A stretch of 64,000 bases of DNA from Tipula vernalis (lineage: Eukaryota > Arthropoda > Insecta > Diptera > Tipulidae). The translations under genes and the position numbers were made by a program. Under the pieces are notes generated by a model. The model was given only the letters and a program-made list of their open reading frames with translations, was not told the origin of the DNA and did no database searches. Where the stretch lies: positions 87,644,311 to 87,708,310 of the forward strand of contig OY282560.1 of NCBI GenBank assembly GCA_958295665.1, written 5' to 3'. Shown one piece after another: positions 34,401 through 43,241 of this stretch. Within the stretch, counting starts at the first letter, position 1; every line of letters begins with the position of its first letter.

Positions 34401-36622
34401 ACGAATTGCCGGTAAATATACTTCGGTCATGGGCAGCAATACGAGCAGATTTACGAAATATCGACGCAATCACAGTTCCACGGTGGCTAGGCACGAGAAA
34501 ACAAGTATCCCTTCACGGCTTTAGTGATGCTAGTGAAAAAGCATACGCGGCGGTTGTTTATGCGGTAACACATGATGAAGCTCACACTAAACCTATTTTA
34601 ATAGCTGCAAAAACAAAAGTAGCTCCGTTAAAGCAGCAGAGTTTACCGCGCCTCGAACTGATGGGTGCGCTGCTACTATCAAAATTGGTAAAAGTCATAG
34701 AAACCTCCGTAAAGTTAAATTTAAACCGCACAATTTTATGGACCGATTCCAGAATCGTACTGGATTGGTTGTCAGCCCAACCAAGACGATGGTCAACGTT
34801 CATCGCAAATAGGACCAGTGAAATAATCGATGTTCATCCCAATAGTGTATGGAAACATGTTCCGAGTAAAGAAAATCCAGCGGATATGGCATCCAGAGGA
34901 GTATCATTAGTCGAGTTACTGCAAAATGATTTATGGTGGAATGGACCGCATTGGCTGACTAATGAAACCGCTTGGCCAAAACAGTATCAAAAAAAGAATC
35001 CCGATCAGTTAACTACCGAAGAAATAAGGCCATCTGTAAAGGCGATGCATACAACACTGGATAAAACGTGGTTCGATGAATTTATTGACAGATATTCTAG
35101 CTATCACAAATCAATCAAGATTCTTGCGCTGATTCAACGGTATTTATACAATTTAAAGACGAGTTCACGAAAACAAGGCAACATCACAAGATCCGAATTG
35201 CTCAAAGCAGAGCAAACCATCATCAAATATATACAAATGAAAGAATTTTCAGACGACATCAAACACATTTCTAAGGGCAAACCACTTCCACGTAGCAGTA
35301 AACTGAAAAATTTAAATCCGTTTGTTGATGAGCATGGAATACTACGAGTCGGAGGACGTATCGAAATGTCTGTTGCCTCATTCTCCGTTAAACATCCGAT
35401 AATCCTATCTAACCTGGGAAATTTACCAAAGATAATAGCACGCGATTTACACCAGAAACATCACCATGCAGGAATTGGGTTTTTAATGAACATAATTCGA
35501 CGAAGATTTTGGATACTGAGAATGAGACAACTGGCTAAATTAATAGTGCATAAGTGTATCTCATGTTTTAAGCAAAAACCCAAGGCAGAATCACAAATCA
35601 TGGGCAGCCTTCCTGAAGCGAGAGTAGTTTATTCCCATCCATTCGATAAAGTAGGCGTTGACTACTGTGGGCCATTCAAGGTTCATGCAATCAGAAGACG
35701 AGGACAAATTCCATCAAAGGCTTATGTTTGTATATTCATTTGCCTTAGTACAAAGGCAGTGCATATCGAGGTTGCTATGAGCCTTACAACTGAAAGTTTC
35801 TTTGGAGCGTTAAAAAGATTCATTTCAAGAAGAGGACTCTGCAGCACAATATATAGCGACAACGGCACGAATTTCATTGGGGCAAGAAATGAATTACACG
35901 ATATTTATACATTTATTAAAGAACATTCTAATGAAATTTCTTCATTTTTATTAACGAGTAATATAGAATGGCGTTTTAATCCTCCATCAGCATCGCACAT
36001 GGGCGGTATTTGGGAAGCAGCCGTCAAAGTGGCTAAAGTATGTTTAAAAAAAACTTTAGGAGAAGCAATTCCAACACTTGAAGAATTTTCCACATTGATG
36101 ACCCAAATTGAAGGTATGATGAATTCCAGGCCAATCTGTATCAACCCATCAGCTGACATTGATGCACTCACACCAGCGCATTTTCTGATTGGCAGACCGC
36201 TAACTGACATACCAGATGTAGACATCACTAATAAAACTTTACCGCCGACAGCACGGTGGCATTTAATCAAACAGTTGCAACAAAACTTTTGGAAGCGCTG
36301 GCATCATGAATATTTAACGATGTTACAAACTCGGCAAAAATGGTATCACCAAAAACCAAATGTCTCAATTGGTGATATAGTTATCATAGTTGATGAAAAC
36401 CTGCCTTCAACTCGGTGGGCACTAGGCAAAATTATTGACACACATCCAGGACATGACGGGAAGGTGCGTGTTGTTTCCGTAAAATTAGGCAAAACGGGCA
36501 ATATTATTAAACGTCCAATACACAAAATTTGCAAATTACCACATCAAGGTATTTCCTCAGTTGAATCAACCGATCCAAGGGGCCCGGAATGTTCTAAAAT
36601 TGATGAAGATGCTGATATCTGA
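31460..36622 (+). CDS. BEL/Pao Gag-Pol polyprotein, intact (1720 aa)
   Basis: One uninterrupted frame starting MESLKRQRGVIKGSMTK. Gag: DUF1759-like region from about residue 115 (LPKITIPTFDGSYMEWQS), three zinc knuckles at about 315 (CSVCNQGEHLIHQC), 348 (CFNCLSKNHRVYEC) and 367 (CQKCHRKHHSMLH). Protease at about 443 with DSASQSSF, an Asp-Ser-Ala variant. RT from about 700, with TGDIEKMYRQV and the active site FYVDD at about 848. RNase H from about 1017 (LHGFSDASEKAYAAVVYA). Integrase: zinc region HHHAGIG with CISC at about 1335-1375, core D-D-E in GVDYCGPF (about 1399), YSDNGTNFIGA (about 1465) and GGIWEAAVKVAK (about 1517). DUF5641-like domain with FWKRWHHEYLTMLQTRQKW at about 1613. The last 11 codons lie inside the 3' LTR. 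Confidence 0.97.
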   Translation: MESLKRQRGVIKGSMTKLFAYTKGNLEKGNVDEIYVKLNRAQQLMNEFMEIEKQMFTEDTSVESDLSEFEDTYYSVLAALNANIRKRSLTTPLMSSQLNNTTMNSSQLHGSEIRLPKITIPTFDGSYMEWQSFYDIYASTIHNKESLTAAQKFQYLKSLIRGEPAALIRHFPVTDANYHEALKKLIQRYDRKHYTINSFIKSFIEQPSISQPTSTNIRKMTDAFDEVIRGLKALGETAENRDHWLIYIALSKMDSETRGLWAQETVGANLPTFDELLEFLNKRTDTLETETGFSQKMQPRVPKLRALATTTFPECSVCNQGEHLIHQCETFKSMPADQRSTLIKSMFRCFNCLSKNHRVYECKSKARCQKCHRKHHSMLHESVVDQSSQDVNTRATAEVKKSQGSTDSTTCGNTSVHTTKTLLPTAMVNIRDRHGEFHAFKALLDSASQSSFVSESCVQQLALQRHQGRVLIKGIGETTVGQTRGKTELWIAPTISNLPVWKTEAFIVSKIATKLNHYGSVYDGEIKLSDMQLADPTFNEASTVDILLGVDIFAKAMQGQTRKLNNGLIAMNTVFGWVIAGSSININQPETKNFNILIDIDRSLRQFWEVEELRTTYKQSTEEEEACEKLYKTTTSKGADNKFIVRLPFREVQSTLGSSFHSAMSRLQSIERKCRINKDFKEMYTQFMREYIELGHMTKIKGPVSKGSYYLPHHGVLRETSSSTKLRVVFDGSAKSVNGRSLNDVLLVGPTIQDTLIQILIRFRQHKFALTGDIEKMYRQVWVAPDDRHHQNILWRDDSNMPVQRYQLNTLTYGTASAPFLAIRSLHEVGIKSFQTSPEAANRIMRDFYVDDLMSGADTKEELLTVMKDIVDILSSHGFNLRKLLSNSSSIKSYIQNNGTTTEKSIINYPTSIKVLGLSWEPTQDIFKFSCQLDERTVYSKRTLLSEAGKIFDPLGWISPLTIRIKIIFQNLWLQDLTWDDELPVNILRSWAAIRADLRNIDAITVPRWLGTRKQVSLHGFSDASEKAYAAVVYAVTHDEAHTKPILIAAKTKVAPLKQQSLPRLELMGALLLSKLVKVIETSVKLNLNRTILWTDSRIVLDWLSAQPRRWSTFIANRTSEIIDVHPNSVWKHVPSKENPADMASRGVSLVELLQNDLWWNGPHWLTNETAWPKQYQKKNPDQLTTEEIRPSVKAMHTTLDKTWFDEFIDRYSSYHKSIKILALIQRYLYNLKTSSRKQGNITRSELLKAEQTIIKYIQMKEFSDDIKHISKGKPLPRSSKLKNLNPFVDEHGILRVGGRIEMSVASFSVKHPIILSNLGNLPKIIARDLHQKHHHAGIGFLMNIIRRRFWILRMRQLAKLIVHKCISCFKQKPKAESQIMGSLPEARVVYSHPFDKVGVDYCGPFKVHAIRRRGQIPSKAYVCIFICLSTKAVHIEVAMSLTTESFFGALKRFISRRGLCSTIYSDNGTNFIGARNELHDIYTFIKEHSNEISSFLLTSNIEWRFNPPSASHMGGIWEAAVKVAKVCLKKTLGEAIPTLEEFSTLMTQIEGMMNSRPICINPSADIDALTPAHFLIGRPLTDIPDVDITNKTLPPTARWHLIKQLQQNFWKRWHHEYLTMLQTRQKWYHQKPNVSIGDIVIIVDENLPSTRWALGKIIDTHPGHDGKVRVVSVKLGKTGNIIKRPIHKICKLPHQGISSVESTDPRGPECSKIDEDADI
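36575..36589 (+). promoter_or_regulatory. Polypurine tract of the intact BEL/Pao, inside the coding frame
   Basis: The bases before the 3' LTR read CAAGGGGCCCGGAA. This purine-rich run is also part of the Gag-Pol coding frame (PRGPE). It would prime plus-strand DNA synthesis. Confidence 0.65.
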
Positions 36623-37240
36623 AATAAAAATCTTTAGTTAAAATAAATTCCAATAGTAATATACATAATTTTATACATAACCTTGAAATTGTAGTTGGCA
36701 CATCATAACGTAAATTCTAATTTCCTTTGAGCTGTAACCTAAAAATTGAATCAAAACAAAACTTATTAAAGTATTTATATTATTACAAAATATTTAAAAT
36801 GTATTAGAATACTTATCTTAGCAATTTATTTTATGTACATTTGTATTTAAAACACTTAAAATTGTATTTGGTTAAATAAAACTCTTTGTTGACATTATAT
36901 TAATGACAGATCGAAACATAGACCTCCAACTGATAATGAGAAAAAAAAACATAGACCTAAAATTAATAATGAGTGCGTTTGATACTCTATTACATTAGCT
37001 CAATAATTTAAGAATGGCCATCTACAATAAATAGTTATAAGTATTATATAAAATTTAAGTTGTACCAAAAAATGAAATAAATGTTCTTCTCTCACCAACT
37101 CTTGAAGTGTTAACAAGTAAAAAGAAAAATTTAATTAAATAAAAAAAATTGTTACCAAAAAACCAAAAAGCCAACTTGAGTTAATTTGTTCATTATAAGA
37201 TTATACGTTGATTTAACAACGTTTTGGTATACAAAAAACA
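36590..37240 (+). repeat. 3' LTR of the intact BEL/Pao
   Basis: 651 bp, same as 30426-31076. It begins inside the Gag-Pol frame, which stops at 36620-36622, and is followed by the duplicated ACCGG. Confidence 0.96.
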
Positions 37241-37379
37241 ACCGGTATTTCGGTATTACTTGACAACAAAATCGAGATACCGGTATTAATATCGGTATTG
37301 TTTTGTAACACTTATAAAAACATCGAGCATTTAAAAATAATAAAAGCTTATTCAACTTTATTATAAAATTCAAAATATT

Positions 37380-37720
37380 TTAAAGGCACGTTTAAATAAT
37401 ACCCTATTACTTATTGCAACATCAAGCATTTCCTGCAATCTTATCGATAAAGATTTCCCTTGGCGCTTAGGGGCTTCAATATCAACAACACATTCTGATG
37501 TTGAGTATGAAGTTTCATCTGGAGCTGGGGTTGAAGAAACCTGCTGTATGAGATGGACAGTTAAATTATTTTTTTCGTTTCTAGTTAGTCGATGACAGTT
37601 GACCTCCTAGCCAAAAATGCTTTGGGCTTGCTTACCTTTGTGCAAATATTGCAAAAGATAAGATAAGTTCGTCTAATTGTCGTTCTCACCAGTTTTAAAT
37701 CACGAATGCCAGGGTAGCGT
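37380..37720 (-). pseudogene. BED-finger hAT transposase fragment
   Basis: The minus strand of this part of the hAT element reads, across frames, LKLVRTTIRRTYLIFCNICT, NNLTVHLIQQVSSTPAPDET and APKRQGKSLSIRLQEML. The pattern C-x-C followed by L-x-x-H resembles the end of a BED zinc finger and the start of a ZBED-type transposase. The catalytic part is absent. A short relic; family placement rests mainly on the element ends. Confidence 0.45.
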
Positions 37721-38591
37721 CAGTTGACATAGTAGTGGCATCCCTCCTACACAATGCTTCTACTGCCAGTTTGACTGGCAAAATCATAGAAACCGTTGAT
37801 TCTATACTCTAGAAACGCCGTTTCGGTAAAGCTAATAGTTGATTTGACTTCGGAGCTTTTAAGATGCAATTTCTTAATTTATAAAACCAGTCCATCATAA
37901 AAAGTAAGCTATTCCATCTTGTTTTTGTTTCTAAGATTACAGATAATTCTTTGCCGAATTCAGTTTAACGTAAGATTTTAGATTAACATTTTTGGTCGGT
38001 GATCGTCGAAACAACTTTACAATCATTCTAATTTTATTTATTAATGGAGTAAAAAACGTCAACGTCGTTTTTGTTGTTTTTCATTCAGTTTTGATTTTTG
38101 TAGAGTGTATCATCAATGATACGAATGAGCTATACGGTTAGATTGTTCCAACACTTACAAAATAAAAATTAATATATTGACGATTTGAAATATACAAAAA
38201 GCACTACCTATTGGAATAAAATAAAGCTGTAACAACGACTAAAAATTAGCATTAGAGCTCGCAGAACAACTTAAATATGTTATTGTGGAAATTTTTTGAA
38301 GCCGAGTAGCCTCAAATATTTTTTCTAAAATCACGGCTCCAATCGTCAATTGCGTTACTCTTCCTGAATCTTGCTTTGTTTATAAATTTTCAACAGTTTA
38401 TAAAAAATTTGACTTTATACGATTACTGTAAGAATTCTGACTGTAATTACAATTCAATGAATATTGGGCGAATAATCAATAAAAATGTAAATCCCGAAAT
38501 ACCGATATTGATCGCTCAATACCGGTACTGAAAAATGGTCCGGTATACTGGTAGTTCAGTTTTCGGTATACCGGGATGCCTTAAATGTGTG

Positions 38592-39070
38592 GATCCGCGG
38601 TCCGTATTCATAATTTAAATTTAGCTTTAAATATCTAGATAATACAGTTAAATTGACACAACAGTTATTACTTAATAATATAACTTATATTATTCAAGTT
38701 TATAAAGAAGAATGAATAATAAATATCGACATATATAATTAATTTATATCCGACAAACATCATTGGCCAATAGTAAAAAAAACTGTCGCGGGATGCCTTA
38801 CCCGGTAACAAAGTCTGTCCACTGTATTCCTTTTTATTTTTCTTAAATGTAATTTTAACAAATTACAACACATGAGATAATGAATAAACACTTTATACAG
38901 ACTTTGTTAATTCGCGGAGGCACTGTATCACTAAAAAACAATTAAAAAAAAACAAATTTTGTAGCCACGAATAATAATTCCTCCAATAATTTCACACAAA
39001 TCTCTTAAATTATCTGAATTCTTGAGGTATCAGATAAGTAAAATATTAATAAATACCTTTTCCCGCGACT
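38592..39070. other. Non-coding interval with hAT-like end and inverted pairs
   Basis: No coding region. GGATGCCTTA at 38791-38800 repeats the right tip of the preceding hAT. TAACAAAGTCTGT (about 38806) and ACAGACTTTGTTA (about 38897) form a 13-bp inverted pair. GTCGCGGGA (about 38785) is inverse to TCCCGCGAC (39061). These may be remains of another small element. Confidence 0.45.
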
Positions 39071-39074
39071 ATTG

Positions 39075-39226
39075 CACGGTGTCCCTGAACCAAGTTTAAA
39101 TGGGCCAACACTCATTGAAAGTTTCACCTTCGAGAAATTCAAAAACGCAAAAATCAGCCAAATCCTCGGAGCCGTTTTCAAAAAAACACAATTTTAAGAT
39201 TTTTTGCGCCAAAAATGAGAAAATTC
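39075..39226 (+). repeat. Left terminal inverted repeat of the Chapaev-like element
   Basis: About 152 bp. It matches the reverse complement of 42022-42195, including AAATCCTCGGAGCCGTTTTC and GATTTTTTGCGCCAAAAATG, with near identity outside one indel. Confidence 0.9.
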
Positions 39227-39661
39227 GAACAAAAATTTTTTGTTGAATTTTTAATTTTTCTCCATATGGCTCTCTTTTTGCAAGAATGCGAACAAAAACT
39301 TCTAGGAATACAAAAAAAGCACTCAGCTTGAACTAAATTTCAATAAAAATCAAGTTTTTTTTCGTGATCGATATTGGAATGAATGCCGCCTTTAATTGTT
39401 TGTAAAACGCCATCTACTGGAATACTAATAAGTGTTTGCCTTTTGGAAATATTAAAAAATCATATGATAAGCTTGTAAAAAATGAATCTTTATTCACAAA
39501 TGGATGAAACTTCATTATGAAATCTATTACAAAAATGACCATTGAATAGAAAAATATATCGATGGTGAGGAAAGATGTACATATATCGAAATCAAATGAC
39601 GGAATTTATTTGAAGTTTTTTCGTTTGAATTATCCAAAAATTGGAAAAAAAAAATCATTCT

Positions 39662-41436
39662 TTAAACATGATGGGAGTTATATTCCCGTACAGCTCTCAG
39701 TAGTTTAGTATTATAACCTGGATGTGTGCGATTTACTTTGTAATTCACCCATGTATTTTTGAAGTCGTGATGAACGGACTCCATCGCTTGTTCGCTATAG
39801 TAACCGAGTCCACAGTCCATTTTGCGGCAAAAATATGGCACGTGAAAAAAACGGCATGAACTTTCGGAGTGGTTGAGATTCCCAGGTCTAGATAACTTGT
39901 TTTGAATTGTGAAACATAAACCTCAAATTTTTCGTCAAGAAAAGTTGAAAAACACGAATTCACGACATTTGAAAAGTCACTAAAACATTTGATATACTTC
40001 AAACAATGGATGGTACATTTTGCCCGAAGAATATCTATTCTGTTTAACAAAGTTTTGCAGGCATTTCCAGCTAAAGCGGAAGCCCCATGTAAGCAATCTT
40101 TGTACACATTGCAGGACTTAGCCCATTCTTCGGCCTCGTGCTGAAATTCTTTCAGCATGTGGTTATACAGGGTGTTTACAACTTCCAACATCAGATGAAG
40201 TTCAGGTGGAGGGATTATTTCGATGATCAGCGTGTCTGGGTTTCCTGTAAATATAGGCTCGTGGATGTTACTGTGGAAATTCTTGGAATTAGTTTTTTTA
40301 CTGCCGGTATTTTTGAAGGCCTCTGAATTTTCACGGCAGGTACCGATGGTTCTGTAATTTCCGCACATCTTTAAATTGTCTTTCGATGCGGTACACCACG
40401 TACACGGAAAATGGCAAGAATGCGCCATAACACCAGTCATGATATTGGATAGTTTCAGATCCGTAGCAATGATTGTGTTAATGCATTGCAAATTCAGACA
40501 AGACCAGAGAGTACGAACATTCATGTAGTTTTCTTGCGTATCAGAAATAATTCCAAGAATGATCAATTTCTTCACACCCGAATCCTTAAATTTCCTGGCT
40601 TGTACTCTATCTTGATATTGCTGTCTCGCTTTCTTGGTATCCGAATTAGCATTAGCTTCATCTAATTTGAATTGAATAGATAAATAAATTTTCAAAAATC
40701 CGCCGCCACCGTCAAGACCGACCTGCAATACTATTTTTTCTTTAATATAGTCAACCAATCCTGGCACATCATTGCAATACACAAAACATTCAGATCTTTT
40801 TATCGCCCGGAAATTTTTGGTATTCACCACTTCGCAAAATCGAGACTCGAAAAAGGAATCAAGACGATGATTTAACAAAAACAAGTCCTGTCTTAAGTTG
40901 GGTTGGAATATTTTCCTCTTCCCAGCACCAACTCGCAGCGCAGCAGTCAGCGAATTTGTTTTTCTTGTCGACAGACCTAAATCTGTACTGATTTTTAAAA
41001 TATCGGTTGCTGCGAGTGATTGTGTTCCCGAACTGCTCGCAACATTGTTTGTATTCACTGATACTGGTAGTTTTTTCCCTCTTTTCTGTGATAAACACAA
41101 CTGTCCTTGTTTTGTTGAGTTTTCTGGTGCAACTAAAATGTCTTTCAATATTGACGATGTCAATTGTTCCTTTTCTTTTAACGATAAATTATTTTTAATT
41201 AGGTCGGTCAGAGTTGAAACGCATTTTGAAGAAGTACAGAAATTCTTGGTATCCAGTTCTCCTCCGCATTTCTTACATTTCCCATGAACCACTTTATTTT
41301 TCATCATTTTTCCGAGAATCATGTTCCGTGGTTGAGCTCGCACAAGTTTACACAAATTGCACTCACAAAGTATGTTATTCTGAGATCTGGTTTCACATGG
41401 AAATGCCGGGAAATCAGAATAGTCCGGCAAAGACAA
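39662..41436 (-). pseudogene. Chapaev-like transposase, one frameshift
   Basis: The main frame (41436-39745) starts MSLPDYSDFPAFPCETRSQN. Residues about 24-75 hold Cys pairs (CECNLC, CKKCGGEL, C-x5-C) that look like zinc fingers. The catalytic region follows: VLQVGLDGGGGFLKI with the first Asp (about residue 240), ILGIISDTQENY, MTGVMAHSCHFPCTWCTAS with C-x-x-C, PPPELHLMLEVVNTLYNHM and TTPKVHAVFF. Near 39800 the frame shifts, and the other frame continues with SEQAMESVHHDFKNTW, likely carrying the last catalytic Glu, to a stop at 39662. It would cut and paste the element. Family assignment rests on motifs plus the CAC/4-bp TSD structure. Confidence 0.78.
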
Positions 41437-42021
41437 CTTGGGTTGATCTCCGAAACCTTGTTTACTGGATTTGTAAAGAACGATTTTGCAAGTACTACAA
41501 ATAGCGGATGGATATCGACTACATTTTTTATTCTACTCTTTAATATGCCTACAATATTTCACATCTTGTCCTTTTTCTTTAAACAGAACAAACAGATTAC
41601 GGATCGGTTCTCTTCATGAGTTCGCGCATGGTCTTTTGACTTTCGCGGCATTTTGAATTTTTTCTCACAAGCAACAAATTAATGTACATATCACACAAAG
41701 AATATAGCTCGGACGACACTCCGTACCTGAACTTTATTAGTAAACGATTCGCAGCTAATGTTTTGTATTGAAATTGACTGGTCGGCTACTGCCTGACACC
41801 CCCTCTAGGTTCCTGTGTATTTTTGAAACAATGATTTGAAAATACGCACTTTACGCACACAGACGCATCTTTATGTGTGATCAAGCAACCAATGATTTCA
41901 TCCGATTATACATGCAAAATTTTAGGCGCGATTTCAAACGTATTTTCAACTTTGGAGAAAACTTCAAAGGAATTAGCGACACGCAGATTGAGGGATTCCA
42001 AAGAAAACAAACGGATTTTTA

Positions 42022-42195
42022 GAATTTTCTCATTTTTGGCGCAAAAAATCTTAAAATTGTGTTTTTTTGAAAACGGCTCCGAGGATTTGGCTGATTTTTG
42101 CGTTTTTGAACTTCTCGAAGGTGAAACTTTCAATGGCCGAAGGGAAATCGAGAATGGTTATTTGGCCCATTTAAACTTGGTTCAGGGACACCGTG
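42022..42195 (-). repeat. Right terminal inverted repeat of the Chapaev-like element
   Basis: Partner of 39075-39226, with 27 extra bases (around 42134-42160) next to the tip. Confidence 0.9.
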
Positions 42196-42199
42196 ATTG

Positions 42200-42818
42200 C
42201 AGATTTAAAAATTTCTAACAAAAATTTTCAGACTATTGCGAAACAAAATACAGCCTCAACAATATGGCCACTTACTTTTTATGTGCAGTAAAATTTTGTT
42301 TTTAATTTTTGCACTGAACATTTGGTATATATGTTTATTTAATTATGATCACTGTTTCTGTACAAGTACAACCACCAAAATTTTTCTTTTACTGTAATAT
42401 TCAAACAGTATTTGATCGATTGGTTTGGGTGGGGAATCCAAAAGAAGAAATCAACAAACAGACAAAATCATCACCATCTACCACAATTTATGCACGTTAA
42501 CCAATTATACCAATAAAACAATAATGACCACGCTTACACGGTAGATTGTTACAAATCTGATTAGATAAAACAAAAACAGAATTCGAACCAATCTCATCAT
42601 ATTCGCTTATGTAACATTTGATGAACATTAAATTGTATTGTTTTGTGCTAAACAATTTACTAAAAAATATACTACCAACCAATTTACTAACTATTAACTA
42701 CTTAGGTGTCTGAAACCGGGTTTATTCTTTATTACTAACATATCTTTCCTTTCCTTCGGTTATGAGTCTTGCTTAGGCTTGGTCGTACATTCTGATCAAT
42801 CAATCAAATATGAGTGTA
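42200..42818. other. No recognisable feature
   Basis: AT-rich host or old repeat sequence between the Chapaev-like element and the Helitron 3' end. A mixed segment near 42700-42810 (GTGTCTGAAACCGGG...) has no coding sense. Confidence 0.45.
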
Positions 42819-42829
42819 CTAGTAATTAC

Positions 42830-42845
42830 CCGTCAAAACTGACGG
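42830..42845 (-). other. Helitron 3' terminal hairpin
   Basis: CCGTCAAAACTGACGG: 6-bp stem, 4-base loop. It stands 10-11 bases from the terminal CTAG, the spacing expected for the Helitron replication stop signal. Confidence 0.88.
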
Positions 42846-43241
42846 AAGTTTCTGAAAACTCAATATATAGTAGTTCACATATTTATTTGCTTTTTATACC
42901 CCTTACTATCCCTTGCTAAAAGATCGTAACATATTTCTAAACCCCTCCCTCTCCCAGGCGTAACATAAAAGTATTCACATTTTTAAATTATTTTAATCAC
43001 GTGAAAGTGAATTTTGCAATTAAGAAAACGGGCTATCAATGATATGATCTATGTTCACTCCTCCCTATTTTTAACAAATCGTAACAAATCATGAAGCCAC
43101 CCCCATGAAGCGTTACGTAATATGGCCCCGTAGCCTGAAAAGTAAAATGTTTTTTTTTTCCCTAAAACAATACGAAATAAGACAATTTAATATTAATTTA
43201 ATAATTCTTTTATCACAACGTTTCTTGTAAATGTACAGTTA
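42846..43241. other. Helitron 3' non-coding region
   Basis: Lies between the helicase stop codon and the terminal hairpin. AT-rich, with TTTTTTTTT near 43150 and no feature I recognise. Confidence 0.6.

Larger units (their letters stand above)
30426..37240 (+). mobile_element. Intact BEL/Pao retrotransposon, recent insertion
   Basis: 6,815 bp with two 651-bp LTRs in which I see no difference by eye. The 5-bp duplication ACCGG lies at 30421-30425 and 37241-37245. A primer-binding site exactly complementary to a tRNA-Tyr 3' end, a polypurine tract and one open Gag-Pol frame of 1720 codons are present. LTRs are made from one template at insertion, so identical LTRs mean a recent event. It sits inside the hAT element at 30389-38583. 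This is the best candidate for a currently active retrotransposon here. Confidence 0.96.
30389..38583 (-). mobile_element. hAT-type element carrying a nested BEL/Pao
   Basis: Ends TAGGGCATCC (30389) and, reverse-complemented, TAAGGCATCCCGG (38583) are inverted repeats. They are flanked by the 8-bp duplication AATGTGTG (30381-30388 and 38584-38591), the hAT signature. Without the BEL/Pao insertion and one 5-bp duplication it measures about 1.38 kb, so it is non-autonomous. Both subterminal zones carry many ACCGGTAT/ATACCGGT motifs. Only a fragment of a BED-finger transposase N-terminus remains (37380-37720, minus). Confidence 0.9.
39075..42195 (-). mobile_element. Chapaev-like (CMC) DNA transposon, TSD ATTG
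   Basis: 3,121 bp with inverted ends starting CACGGTGTCCCTGAACCAAG and the 4-bp duplication ATTG (39071-39074 and 42196-42199). It encodes a 563-codon transposase frame on the minus strand. CAC termini with a 4-bp duplication are characteristic of Chapaev elements in the CACTA-Mirage-Chapaev group. The inverted repeats are about 150-175 bp and differ by one 27-bp indel. One frameshift near the 3' end of the gene is the only clear lesion. Confidence 0.8.

Noticed and set aside
41877..42218. 113-codon plus-strand frame at the end of the Chapaev-like element
   Set aside because: It lies in the terminal inverted repeat, and the same sequence occurs inverted at the other end; not a gene.
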